A stretch of 64,000 nt of DNA from Carallia brachiata (Eukaryota; Streptophyta; Magnoliopsida; Malpighiales; Rhizophoraceae): assembly GCA_021464245.1 (NCBI GenBank), contig JADCRB010000053.1:324054-388053 (forward strand), written 5' to 3'. A model generated the notes under the pieces. That model was not told where the DNA came from and ran no database searches. It saw only the letters and a list, made by a program, of their open reading frames with translations. The translations under genes were made by a program, and so were the position numbers. Of this stretch, positions 48,661 to 60,268 are shown piece after piece; within the stretch, counting starts at the first letter, position 1, and the number at the start of each line of letters is the position of its first letter.

Positions 48661-51600
48661 CTGTATTTTACGTGTGTTTATATTTTAAAATATTTAAAAT
48701 TAATGCATTACAATACCTGTATCGTGTCGTGTCCATGTCTGTATTTTATATCTGTGTTCGTATAACCTAGCAAATTTCTAATAGATTAACTTAAATTACC
48801 TCGCTGGCTTGTGTCTCTCATTGAAAGCCACAATTATTTGGATTTAATCTGAGGGTGAAGTGCAGGGCAAGGCAATATTGCATAATTGAACATAAAAACT
48901 CTTGCTAAATAGAGCAAATTGCTGCCTTTCTGGCTGGGCAGCTCCATTCATTCATTCATTGATACATTAAATTTGGTGCCAGCGTGGCACTGTGAATGTC
49001 CCCATCAAATCTTTTATAAAGTGTTGTCAATTCTCAACTACTTTCCGTACCTTACTCATTTCAATGACTTAAAGACGTCATAAGTGTAATAGTTGCTACC
49101 CCTCTGCTCTACTCTATTTTGTATTCACAGATAAGGGATAGCCCCACACCCCGCCTACCCCCCAACCAATTACTCTATGTCCAGGACTTTAATTAATGCT
49201 TGCAAAGAGCCATTTATAGGCTTCCATTTTTAGTAGCGTGTTTTTTAAAAAAAAAAATAAGAGAATTTGTTAAATAATATTAAATCTCTTCCTAATAATA
49301 TAAATAGTCTATATAATTATGACATAGCTCACATTAAAAGAATTTAAATTTAATCACATTAATTAAATCATAATTTTAAAATTATACTTGACAACACTCA
49401 CACTTGGTGTTTTACTTCAAGTCACATGCTTTAACTAACCGTAACCAAGTCACACTTGGTTTTTACTTGACGGTCTAACTAAAACAAAGAATACTGTTAT
49501 ATAGATATGGGTATATATTTTTTATTATATAATTTAATTATATTGTAATTATATTTATATTTTTTTGTAATTGTATACTTATTTTTTGTAATAAAAAATT
49601 AAAATGTAGATTTTTATTATAATAAAAATATAATTATTATTATAAAAAAATATAAACATAATTATAATATAACAAAATTGTACGACGAAAAGTCTATACG
49701 CATAAACATCCTCTGTAAAACAAAGTCGAACAATTGAATCTGTAGCAACTTGTATGTCAGCGCAAATCTGGGATCCAATAAATTATTCTCAGCAAGTGTG
49801 GGCCCATATGTGGATCCTCGAGTTTCTTCGCTTGGATTTAATCATTTTAGACTATAAATGGGATACATATACATGCATACACACTCATAGGAATGTTTTT
49901 AGTTAATAGGCTTATGCGCGAGGGGGACATTAAAAACTACCACAAGTTTCATCCAACCCTTAAATTTCTGAATTGAATCAATTTTTTAAGAAATTGAGAT
50001 AAACCTATGGGTCAAAGAGTATTTTATATATATATATATATATATCCATAATTACTTTTAATTTTAAAAATTTATAGTCTTATTAGAGAGTTTTATGTCA
50101 AAAGATGACACTTTATAAGTATAAGTTTAACTCTATTAAATATATAAGTAAAATTTAAATTCAAGACTTATAACCTAACATTAGATGAACCACTTTTTTA
50201 TTTAAAATCACAACAATCGATTGTCTAAATCTTTGCTATAAGTTTATTAGACGAATATGATAACACATGTTTCATTTTTGCTACATTCAAATTCCTTATC
50301 TTTTTGAATCCACTCTTACATGGTTTTTTTTTTTTTTTATCAAAGCATTAAATCTCTACTTCACAGAATTAACAAATGATAAACACATAAAAAAAAAAGG
50401 CTACTTTAATTTCAAACATCAAAATGATTACTAATCAGTTAGTTAAGTACATGCTAAAAAAAGTGCATAATCTATCCACACAAAAGTGTAAGTTAAGTGT
50501 AGAAGTTGATAATCGAACTCCTAACCTTCTTGATTTCATCGTCAACTAGCCTTTGAAATGTCTTTTTTCTCTCAATCTATTCCTAACGAATATTCATATT
50601 TGAATATATTAAGGGACGCCACCTCGACAAAATTTTAGGGTGGTTCGAACTCGTTTAAACCCAAAATTCTCTAACTAATGAAAATTGTTTATTTTGAATG
50701 CATAGGGTGCTTATACCTGTGCCGTTCTTCCATCTTTTCTAATAATTAATTGATTAATCTTTAATTATTACTAATATAAAAAAAAAAGAATATACTAAGG
50801 GACCACATTTACTTCTGGTGCAGAAATGAATAGAACCAGTGGGGGCCTCTTTCTTATTCGACAAATGCGCTTTTGCGTCAATGTGTCCACTGTATTTACA
50901 GGCTAAATCAATTGTAGACATGTGCTACATTTCATATATATATATATATATATAAGAACTGACGGTACAGTAATAAAAGAAGAAAAGTGAAAGATAAAAT
51001 TGCCATTTCCTTGAAATAGTATAGCTAAAGACTGTCAAGGACTCAATGATGTTAGGGTTTTGTAGCCTTTTTATTTCTTCTAAATTTTTAATTCATAGTA
51101 GAGAACTTTCTTCAAAAGAAAAAAAAAAAGGAGTCGATTTCCTGTAGATTATGGGCCACAGCTGCATTCGTCTGCAACCCCAATTTCAATTGGAACTCGC
51201 AGTCTAAAACTTTGAATCAAGTTCTCCAGTTCCGTCAATATTGTGGAAAAAATTTGTGCAGTCATACGTGATCATGTTCAAAGATTTTATTTATTATTAT
51301 TTTTTTTTTTGTGAGGGCTTTAAGGATCGACTAATGCACTTGTGAGACTAACCTTTGAATGCCCAGATCTTTCATGGCCTCTTTAATTACCTCAACACTT
51401 GCTCCTTCAGCTTGGAGTTGAATCAATTTTTCCTCTACTAATTTCTTCTCAAAATTGATGTCCAAACCAGAGGCACCATTAAGGGTCTCCCCCATATGGT
51501 ATGGTGTTTCTAGTATCAGCCCCGACTTCTCTCCGGCGACATAAGCTGATAAAAAAAAAAAAAATCCACTAAGTCTTTTATTTCTAGTCATTAATCGATT

Positions 51601-52993
51601 TTGTATTAGTAAATACATTATATTCAGTGAATATATGTTATTTAAAAGTAAATTGAATACAAGTGAGAGGTCAACATCTGATCAGAAGCCCTATAAAATA
51701 AGTGCTCAATGAACATGTCAAAAAAAAAAACAAAAAAGAAAAGTGTTGAATGAACATGTCAAAAAAGAAAAACAAAGAAAGAAAAGTGTCGAATGCCTCA
51801 ACACATAAAAGTTCATCATCGTAAAAGGAAAAATGGAAGGTAGCTAGGAGTGGAAAATTTTTACTTACCAGTGGAGACATGGACAAAGAGTTGTAGTTTA
51901 TTACATTTCTTGGCAAAGTGCAAGACATGCTTAGGTCCCATTGCGTTGATGCCAAGTGCAACATCATATCTGCATTACATATAAAATACTTCAAAAAAAT
52001 TGGAAATTTCCCATTTTTCTTTTCATCTTATGTAATATTATTTCACTTTTGTGTATACATACACCAAATGATTTAATTTCTTAATTAATACCTCTCATCA
52101 AAGTTGGTTGTTGCAGCCAAATTAACAACAATATCTACTTCATTCCAAATGCTTTCCTTCAAATCGGAGTCCTTTATTCCCAACTCATCACCGCAAGAGA
52201 TGTCACCAGGAACAAGTTCTGTCTTTCCACTGATAAAGGAATTCAAGTTTGAGCCCCATTTCTCTTTCAGAATTCTGAACAAATCCTTCCCTATAACCTG
52301 CAAAGATCACCACAATAACCATACGTATAGCATCTCTAAAATTTCCTAGGCTTTATTTATTTATTTGAAACTAAAACTATTCATTCACTATTAAAAAAAA
52401 AAAAACCAGCAAAACTGCAAAGGGAAAGAAGCATAAACAGAAATACAAATTTATATTTTGGTTTGCGGAAGACCTTAATTCACACGCTTAGAATGTGAGA
52501 TAATGGAAAGAGTAGATTTTTAGCATTCCAAAAAAAAAAAAAGGCTGATTTGGGTATGATGCAATGATCTTTAAAATAGATATATCCATTGTTTGACAAT
52601 GTTCACTTGTGTGTTGACAACAATTGTTGCTTTAAAAGGGCAGATGCGTACGTTTTTAGAGCTTAAAAAATGTTCGTAATCAATTTTTTTATCCATAAAT
52701 TTTTCTGGTCGTGAGGAGAAAGGTCAAGAAATAGAAAGGAAATTATGAAAGATAGAGCCTAGCTACCTGCATTTATAAAGTTTTGTTTTTAATATTTGTT
52801 AGGCATGTTTCACCAAAAATACATTTTTACCTCATTATGAAAGCGCTGTGAGGCAGACTTAGCATCGGCTGCTCGTAGAAGAAGGTAAATTTTCTTCACT
52901 TTTGGTTGCACCCTTAATATTTTCTCCAGAAAAACTGCACTCCAAAGAAGCAAATTAAATCTTCATATATCACTATAGCTAGCCTTTCCACAG

Positions 52994-53038
<45 letters not shown>

Positions 53039-53127
53039 GTGTACGTACTCTTTGCAAGAAACCCAGTTGCACCAGTAATCAAAATGGTCTTGTTTTCAAG
53101 AAACTGAAGAACACTCCCAAATTCCAT
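45048..53127 (-). CDS. FAR: Alcohol-forming fatty acyl-CoA reductase (FAR3/CER4-like), ten exons
   Basis: Reduces very-long-chain fatty acyl-CoA to primary alcohols with NADPH, for wax, suberin or sporopollenin. Coding exons in transcript order: 53127-53049, 52934-52831, 52297-52092, 51969-51869, 51545-51353, 47102-46941, 46774-46693, 46155-45889, 45421-45294 and 45201-45048. All introns are GT-AG, and the 1476 nt give 491 residues in one frame, the usual FAR length. The Rossmann NADPH motif [10 protein letters not shown] is at residues 17-26. [17 protein letters not shown] and [16 protein letters not shown] follow. The short-chain-reductase catalytic pair is Y238-x3-K242 (YVFTK), and [20 protein letters not shown] is typical of FARs. 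The C-terminal Sterile/FAR_C domain ends [11 protein letters not shown]. There is no plastid-type N-terminal extension, suggesting the ER-associated class. Intron 5 is 4250 bp and holds repeats. No stop or frameshift is seen, so the gene is probably functional. Which of the FAR1/3/4/5 paralogues it matches cannot be decided. Confidence 0.95.
47103..51352 (-). other. Large repeat-rich intron 5 of FAR
   Basis: The 4250-bp intron between the exon ending at 51353 and the exon starting at 47102. It holds a possible non-autonomous element at about 47985-48785 (ends rich in GATACAGATACG / GTGTCCATGTCTG), which includes a G+C-richer stretch (48130-48560) that looks like a captured gene leader. It also holds (TA)n runs at 48619-48657, 50023-50046 and 50934-50953, and an AT-rich foldback-like stretch at 49480-49690. 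No other coding frame was recognised in it. Confidence 0.65.
48619..48657. repeat. (TA)n microsatellite
   Basis: Uninterrupted TA run of about 39 bases after a T tract, within FAR intron 5. Confidence 0.95.
51700..51796. repeat. Short tandem duplication in FAR intron 4
   Basis: AATGAACATGTCAAAAAA followed by an A-rich tract and GAAAAGTGT occurs twice, with a period of about 47 bp; a partial earlier copy reads GCTCAATGAACATGTC. It lies in the intron between exons 51869-51969 and 51353-51545. Confidence 0.7.
52996..53037. repeat. (GA)n microsatellite at the start of FAR intron 1
   Basis: About 42 bp of GA, read as (CT)n on the coding strand, starting about 11 bp inside the intron after the GTACGTAC donor (53048-53041). 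Pyrimidine runs this close to a donor can affect splicing and vary in length between individuals. Confidence 0.95.
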
Positions 53128-53266
53128 TGCAAAAGCCAACAAGAGAGAAATGGTTATTGAGAGAGAGGATAGAAGAAAAGTGATGTGCAAATGAAGCAAG
53201 AGATTATTTATGTTGTGTGAGTATTTATGTTTTCAAATGAAGCCAAGAGACGAATGTTTTGGCCAT

Positions 53267-53278
53267 GATATATATAGC
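53267..53278 (-). promoter_or_regulatory. TATA box of FAR
   Basis: Minus-strand GCTATATATATC lies about 140 bp upstream of the ATG (53127), a usual distance for a plant TATA box with a leader of about 100 nt. No other element was assigned. Confidence 0.6.
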
Positions 53279-53289
53279 CGAGCTTCCAT

Positions 53290-54445
53290 GCGTCCATTGC
53301 ATATAGGTACTAACAAATGAGGTAATACTTTAATGGTAAGTTGTTGCATATTCCATGCTAGCAATTTAGGTTTTGAATTTCTGCTAATGCAACTCTTCCT
53401 TAATAAAAAATTGGGTGCTTATTATGATTGAAAAAATTAAGTCCACTATGAGTTACAGACCATAGAGTCCACTCAACTTTATCACTATTTGGATAATTAG
53501 TCCTTCACTATAAAAATTGGTTAAATAAAGATGTAACGGTCAGATAAAGTCGACTTTAGCTCTTAAATGCAATAACAAGCACATTTGAGATGATTTTTTT
53601 TTCTGGATTAAAAAAAAAATGAAAAGACACATAGGTAGGGATCCCCAGGGCTTTGTGCTTGGGAGCGTATCATTAAGGGTTTGTTTGATTTGTGTGATTT
53701 TAATTAGAAAAGAAAATTATTTGAAAACTTTGATTAAAAAATATTATCATTATTTTATTTTTTTTCATAATTGTTTATTTCTCATAACTTTTTAATAAAT
53801 CTAAATTTATTTTCTACAACTTTTGCTCTTACAAATTACTCTTCATTTTTCTTTCCAATCATTTTCTTTTTTATAATTTTCTTATCAATCTCAACAACTT
53901 TTTTGTCATACAACTTTTTCTCACAAATCACTATTTATTTTTCTTTTTAATCATTTTCTTTCTCACAACTTTCTAATTAATCTAAATAACTTTATTTTCT
54001 CACAATTTTCTTTTTTATAAGTTTCTAACAATCTAAACACACTATAAGAGTTGGAGTCACTGTACACGCAAGTCATTGTTAAATTTTTAACTTAAGACGG
54101 TCGGTGAAGTTTGTTTGCATAATAATTTTTCACATTATAATATATAATAATTTATTTTTTCTTAATTTATTCTTTTTTTTTTTTGTTTAAAGTGAGCCCT
54201 ATTGAGTGTTTGGGGAGGGGAAAGTAAAGTTATGTGGAATTTGAACTCCCTACCTACTAGTTGAGAAACACTCCTCTTAACCAATTGAGTAAATACTCAA
54301 CTTCTCTTTTCATATAGACAATGACTCACTTTGCCTAACACTTTGATTGCTCCAACCCAAGGTAATAACCATTTAGGGCTACTTCAAATGGTCCCCATGC
54401 CTTTAGTTTTGAAAAGATTAAAGATCGGATCCTATCACTTATCCA
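53290..54445. other. FAR upstream region with MITE-like tract
   Basis: No gene recognised. Positions 53684-54045 start GGGTTTGTTTGATTT and end CAATCTAAACACACT, an imperfect inverted pair, with an AT-rich interior; this resembles a degenerate MITE related to the tract at 311-650. It would lie about 0.6 kb upstream of the FAR start. Confidence 0.4.
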
Positions 54446-54450
54446 AACTT

Positions 54451-54603
54451 CGTCACATGAAGGGGGATTCACGCGCAATGATATCATTTACAATGTCCAA
54501 GCACTTGAATTAAAAAATATCCTAAATCCAATTCGTCACATGAAGGGGGATTCACGCGCAATGATATCATTTACAATGTCCAAGCACTTGAATTAAAAAA
54601 TAA
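54451..54603. repeat. Two-copy ~82-bp tandem duplication
   Basis: TTCGTCACATGAAGGGGGAT and the following bases through GTCCAAGCACTTGAATT are repeated exactly, starting at about 54450 and 54532. Identity of the copies indicates a recent event. Confidence 0.9.
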
Positions 54604-54976
54604 AATAAAATAAAGTAACACAACAAGTCACTGTGCGTATTCTATCTTGTCAAGATATAAAAATACGTGGATATATTTAATAAGTAATAATGTAGATAGT
54701 TTATCTAATTCTTTTATTTTTAATGAATTTAATCATTTAACAAGTTATATCATTTTGTCGTTACTTTAATTTTATAAAGTCATTCTCCTTTACTGAGTAT
54801 TGATAGGAATGAGGCCTTACAATCTCCTGGTCCTGTTTATCCTAGGCTCACCAAGATTTCGTTGCATCTCAATTCTCAGGTTAGCTCAGTTTATCCTCTC
54901 AGTATGTAGCTCTCCGCGAATATTTCGTACAACTGGCTAGCCATACAATTACCACTTGAATACTTGACACAGCTCT

Positions 54977-55457
54977 GATGGTCACCTTTTTTTTTTTATT
55001 AAATCGAAATCATTGCATTAAAGCTCGAAAAACATGTACATAGTAGTCAGAAAAACTTACTTGAAGTAGGAGAGAAACTCGACACAATTGGCCTACATGT
55101 CGTACAGTCAAACTGACCATTAACAAACTGGGCATAGAGCCCGAAACCAGCCGAACTGCAACTAAACCTAACTAACTTCGAGGTGTTAAACAGGTATAGT
55201 CCAATCGGAGAAAACTGCAAAAGTAACAAATACCGCACTTCGCGGACTTATATTTGGAATCGTCCAAACATGCCCGATAACGATATTCGAGACAGCCAAA
55301 CAACAGACACTAAAAAAACACAAATACATCAGTCACCCAAAACAAAACTAAACAGAGGCACTTCCAAGGTCTGGCGGTGACTAGTGACAACGGAGTGTTG
55401 TGCTTCGGCGGGACACTGGGCAGGGGTAGAGAACCCTTCAACCTGCTTGATGGCCAC
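54977..55457 (-). mobile_element. Poly(A) retroinsertion (SINE, LINE 3' end or retrocopy)
   Basis: A block of about 460 bp, with composition unlike its surroundings, is flanked by TGATGGTCACC (54977-54987) and TGATGGCCACC (55447-55457), a target duplication with one difference. On the minus strand it ends in TTTCGATTTAATAAAAAAAA, a poly(A)-like tail next to the left duplication. These are marks of LINE-mediated insertion. I found no domain; the longest frames are 63-65 codons. A truncated LINE 3' end is most likely, since TTTAATGCAATGATTT before the tail resembles plant LINE 3' ends. Confidence 0.65.
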
Positions 55458-55945
55458 CTTTCTATATGCTTTACTTTAGTAATCATATCATGTTATATCA
55501 TAATATCACATCATCATTAAAACTTATTACTTTGAATACCCACCTACGCATATAAACAATAAACATCATCGGTATTGCAAGGGGTCTTGTGCATTTCTCT
55601 CTTTAGATATACTTGCTTGATTTAGTCTATCGACTAATTAAGTATCTAAATATTAATACCAATTTCTAGTTTTGTTGGCCCTCGGCATTATAATTGTCTC
55701 TAAATGTTTAGTTCGCTTATCTCATAATTAATCCATCAATTTTAAATTGGTTTTCTAACTGAGACTACAAGACGGTAATTTTGCTATAAATTTCTACTTT
55801 ATTATATGCAACTAACAACAGTCAAAACCCATAATCATTTTGAACGACGTGTCACCAACAAGATTTAACAAACAGACGGCCATATTTACGACCAACCCCA
55901 TAAATTTGGAAACAATATTGATCTTACTTGTCATTGTAGGTTAAT

Positions 55946-56612
55946 CTTAGACGTCGGTGATGCAGCAGCAAACTAAGACCATGTTGAAAAGAAGAAATTG
56001 CAAGTGGCTGAAGAAAGTTGAATAAATGATTGAAGCATGACTTTAATGTAATTTGCATGTATGCATGTATGGGATGTTGTTTAGTCAATCACGTTAGGTA
56101 GTTGAAAATTACAAAAGCAGCATTAAAAGTCTTTTAAGTTAGGTGCAATCTTGTCTGTATGTGTATGAAAATGATCAACTTTTCACATGCACAGAAATAG
56201 TTAGCCAAAATGTTTTCAATTTGTTCACATGTAATTGTAAGCCTATAAAAGGTATGCATTGGCCAGTGTATAGAACATAGAGAGAAAAAAAATGTTCAAA
56301 AGATATATATTTTCAAAACTCTCTCATTCCATTTGCTCCATTCTTCTAGCTTTATACAATATTTATTTTTAGGCGCTTGCTAATTTTACTACCTTTTTTT
56401 GTGAGTAAAACTAACTCATGATCTAATACAATTTAAATATTATTTTTAATTTTTTTATTCAAGTGGATCTCACTTATTGTGTGGTGTAAGATCATGAGTA
56501 AATTAGACTCACTTAAAAAAGGGAGTCAAAATAGAAATCCCCTCATTTTTATTAAAAAATTATCCTTTCTCCTATCAAGCATTTATACACCTCTTAAATC
56601 ATTACATCAACA
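55946..56612 (+). repeat. 5' LTR of the copia element
   Basis: Similar over its length to 59756-60268, with a MITE inserted at 56372-56544. TATA-like CTATAAAAG is at about 56244. The unusual TC start, rather than TG, is shared by both LTRs. Confidence 0.9.
56372..56544. mobile_element. 173-bp MITE inside the 5' LTR
   Basis: Terminal inverted repeats of about 35 bp: left GGCGCTTGCTAATTTTACTA, right (reverse complement) GAGGGGATTTCTATTTTGAC, then both continue CC...TTTTTT...GTGAGT. The 7-bp target duplication ATTTTTA lies at 56365-56371 and 56545-56551. The 3' LTR has one ATTTTTA at the matching place, an empty-site control. A 7- or 8-bp duplication suggests an hAT-type mobiliser. Confidence 0.85.
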
Positions 56613-56613
56613 G

Positions 56614-56625
56614 TGGTATCAGAGC
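56614..56625 (+). other. Primer-binding site (initiator tRNA-Met)
   Basis: TGGTATCAGAGC one base after the 5' LTR end, complementary to the 3' end of initiator tRNA-Met. Confidence 0.92.
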
Positions 56626-56639
56626 ATAATCAAGTCTCA

Positions 56640-59600
56640 GGGGACCTGTTTGCAACTTCCAGACTATACCAGCCGCAATACCAAGCAAGGCCTCACCAGC
56701 AAAATCAACAAGCAAATTTTGCTAAAACTGCACAGGAAGATCATCCTTTTTTAAATAGTCATCGATGATCATGACAATAATGACACTTGGCTCTTTGACA
56801 GTGAATGCTCAAATCGTATGTTTGGAAATGCAGACATCTTTACAAAGATAGACGAAGGATTTACAGGATCTATGAGGATGGGAAACGGAGCTCGTGTAGA
56901 TGTAACAGGCAAAAGCACCATGGCTATTCAAACAACACAAGGTACAAAATTCATTTGACGTGTTGTTAGTGCCTAGTGTGAAGCAAAACCTGCTTAGTAT
57001 AGCTCAAATGACGCAGCGTGAATATTTTGTGCATTTTGTGAATGATGCATGTGTGATTAATGATCCTAACGATGTTGAGATAGCTGTTGTGCCAATGATC
57101 AACAAAAGCTTTCAGCTGAAGGGTAGAAAGACCGTCGAAGCAAGTTATAGTATGCAAGCTGACGAGACAAAGCTGTGGCACAAGAGATTTGGTCACTACA
57201 ACATTGAATCTCTGAAGTACTTGCAATCTCAAAATCTGGTAAAAGACTTAACACCACTACAGGCTATTTCTGGTGTTTATCAATCATGACAGATGGGAAA
57301 ACAACATAGAGAGCCCTTCTATATGTCGATGCAATCCAGAAAGCAAAAGAGAAATGGAGCTAGTTCACATAGACATCTATGGTCCAATGAGCACACCTTC
57401 TTTGAATCAGAATTGTTATTTTGTGCTTTTTATTGATGATTATACCAGAATGACTTGGCTGTATTTTATCAGACACAAATTTGACATGTTTTCTATTTTC
57501 AAAGATTTTAAAGCTCTAATAGAAAATTAAAATGGCAGGAAAATCAAAGTTCTCAGATTTGACAGAGGAACTGAATATACTTCAACTCAGTTTGATCGAT
57601 TTCTTGTAGATGAAGGTGTGGAGCATCAATTGATAACTACCTACACTCCACAACAAAATGGTGTCAGTGAAAGAAAGAATAGAACAGTCATGGAGATGAC
57701 AAAGTGCATGCTAGCTGAAAAGAATCTACCAAAGAAGTTTTGGGCAGAGGCAGTAAATACTGATGTGTATTACTCAACAGACTACCTACCAGAGTTAGAA
57801 AAGATAACACCAATTGAAGCTTGGAGCAATTACAAGCCCTCCATACAACACTTAAGAGTTTTTGGCTCAGTGTGTTATGTTCACATTCCAGATGTTAAAA
57901 GAAGCAAGCTCGAGGACAAAGTAATTAAAGGAATTTTCTTAGGTTATAGTACTCAATCCAAGGGATATAAAGTGTTTGATCTGGAATCAGAAAAGATCAT
58001 CATTAGTAGAGATGTTAAAGTTGATGAAGATGTTGTCTGGAATTGGGAAAAATCCAGTGTTGACCAAAGTATAGTTACTAGCATCATTCCTCTGCAGCAA
58101 GTTCAAAGTCAACCACAGACAAATATCACGCAGATCAATAGAATGACTTGGAGCAGATAGACTCACCCTCAACTTCGCGTTCACCAATTTTATGTTCAAG
58201 GAGTTCACCTCAAGTTCTTTCCAAAGAGTCATCACTAGAATCACTTGTTCGAAAAATCAGGAGATTATCATAAATCTATGAACAGTGTAACTTCACAGCA
58301 TTTGAGCCTCACAACTTTCAAGAGGCTAGCCAGTATGATGAATGGCAAGCTGCAATGCAATACAAGACCAAATTGAACCCTGATGGTACAATCAACAAGC
58401 ACAAAGCAAGATTGATGGTCAAAGGATATGCTAAGGAAGCAGAAGTTGACTACACGAAGACGTTTGCTCTGGTAGCCAGACATGACATAATTAGATTTTT
58501 ACTTGCTTTTGCAGCACAACAAGCATGGACTGTACATCAATTAGATGTAAAGTCAACATTCCTCAATAGAATTTTAGAAGAAGAAGTGTTCGTTGAGCAA
58601 CCAAAATGATTTATGGTCAAAGGAAAAGAAGACCACATCTATAAATTGAAGAAGGCACTTTATGGTCTCAAACAAACACCAAGAGCTTGATATAGTATAA
58701 TTGATTCATATTTCAATGAATCAAGATTCAGGAGGAGCCCTAACGAACCCACTTTGTATGTGAAAGAGCCAAATTCATCTGATATGCTAATTGTTTCATT
58801 ATATGTAGATGATTTGCTTGTTATAGGAAACAACACATACGCAGTCCAAAGGTTCAAAGAAAAATGCATGAAGAGTTCGAAATGACAGACTTGGGACTCA
58901 TGCACTACTTCTTAGGGATGGAAATTCAACAAATCAGACTGGTATTTTTATCTCTTAACAAAAGTATGCAGCTGACATGTTGAACAAATTTCAAATGCAA
59001 AAATCCAAGTTTACAACAATACCTTTGCCAGCCAATTTGAAACTGCCAAAGTCCAATGGAGAGCAAATGACTGATCCAAAAAGTTACAGCAGTCTCATTG
59101 GCAGTCTATTGTATTTACTATAACAAGACCTAATTTGATGTTCACTACAAATATGCTGTCAAGATTCATGCAGTCGCCTACCAATATACACATGGGAGTA
59201 GCTAAACGAGTGTTGAGATACATAAAGGGCATTCAAAATTATGGAATCAAATATGAAGTAGGCAGTGATGCCGAATTGCATGGATATTTAGACTCAGATT
59301 GGGCAGGCAGTATCGATGGTTCCAAAAGTACATCTAGATATTGTTTTCTCCATAGAACAGGAGCAATTACATGGAACTCGAAGAAGCAAGAGATAGTTGC
59401 TCAATCTACTACTGAAGCTGAATATATTTCAACTTGTGCAGCAGCAAATCAAGCTATTTGGCTTAGAAAAATTATGACAGACTTGCAATAATCTGTCACA
59501 GGATCTACAGTGATTTATTGTGACGATAAATCAGCTATAGCAATAGCTAAAAATCCAATTAATTATGGAAGGACGAAACACATGAAAGTCAAATTTCATT

Positions 59601-59761
59601 TTCTCAAAGAAGCAGAAAATTTCAAGGAAATCCAACTGTTACACTGTCGTTTAGAAGAACAAAAAGCTGACATTTTGACTAAAGCATTACCTGTTACCAA
59701 ATTTAACCATTGCAGAACCAAGCTCGGCATGATAAGCTATTGCATCAAAGAGGAGTCTTAG
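56640..59761 (+). pseudogene. copia polyprotein, broken (protease, integrase, RT, RNase H)
   Basis: After a Q-rich gag-end remnant (56655-56730), a protease-like segment reads DSECSNRMFGNADIF, with Glu in place of the Gly of DSG. At 56960-57289 lie VPSVKQNLLSIAQM and LWHKRFGHYNIESL (gag-pre-integrase). Integrase follows with VHIDIYGPMSTPSL and FIDDYTRMTWLY (57360-57530), then TYTPQQNGVSERKNRTVMEM with the catalytic Glu (57640-57710). RT includes INKHKARLMVKGYA and VHQLDVKSTFLN (58391-58570), and YVDD at 58802-58813. RNase H carries YLDSDWAGSIDGSKSTSRY (near 59290) and STTEAEYIS, ending ALPVTKFNHCRTKLGM. The RT N-terminal segment is joined directly to KTKLNPDGTINK, so roughly 25-30 residues are missing. 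At least six stops are present. Confidence 0.88.
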
Positions 59762-60268
59762 ACATCAGTGATGATGCAGCAAACTAAGACTGTGTGAAAA
59801 GAAGAAAATTGAACCATGAGTGAAAAGAAGAAATTACAAGTGGCTGGAGAAAGTTGAATAAATGATTGAAGCATGACTTTAATGCAATTTGCATTTATGC
59901 ATGTATGGGATATTGTTTAGTCAATCACGTCAGGTTGTTGAAAATTATAAAAGTAGCATGAAAAGTCTTTTAAGTTAGGTGCAATCTTGTCTGTATATGT
60001 ATGAAAAATCAACTTTTCACATGCACAGAAATAGTTACCCGAAATGTTTTCAATTTGTTCGCATGTGATTGTAAGCCTATAAAAAGGCATGCATTGGCCA
60101 GTGTATGGAATATATAGAGAAAAGAAAGGTTCAAAAGATATATATTTTGAAAACTCTCTCGTTCCATTTGCTCCATTCTTCTAGCTCTATACAATATTTA
60201 TTTTTATTACAAAAATTATCCTTTCTCCTATCAAGCACTTATACACCTCTTAAATTATTACATCAACA
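59756..60268 (+). repeat. 3' LTR of the copia element
   Basis: 513 bp, directly after the purine tract. It contains a short local duplication near 59795-59850 (GTGAAAAGAAGAAA twice) not seen in the 5' LTR. Confidence 0.9.

Larger units (their letters stand above)
55946..60268 (+). mobile_element. Ty1/copia LTR retrotransposon, gag mostly deleted
   Basis: Bounded by GTTAA target duplications (55941-55945 and 60269-60273). Both LTRs start TCTTAGAC and end ATCAACA; the 5' LTR is 667 bp because of a nested MITE, the 3' LTR is 513 bp. The initiator tRNA-Met primer site TGGTATCAGAGC follows at 56614-56625, and a purine tract AAAGAGGAG precedes the 3' LTR (59747-59755). The order protease, integrase, RT, RNase H places it in Ty1/copia. 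Gag is reduced to a Q-rich remnant, and pol has several stops plus an internal deletion. Confidence 0.92.
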
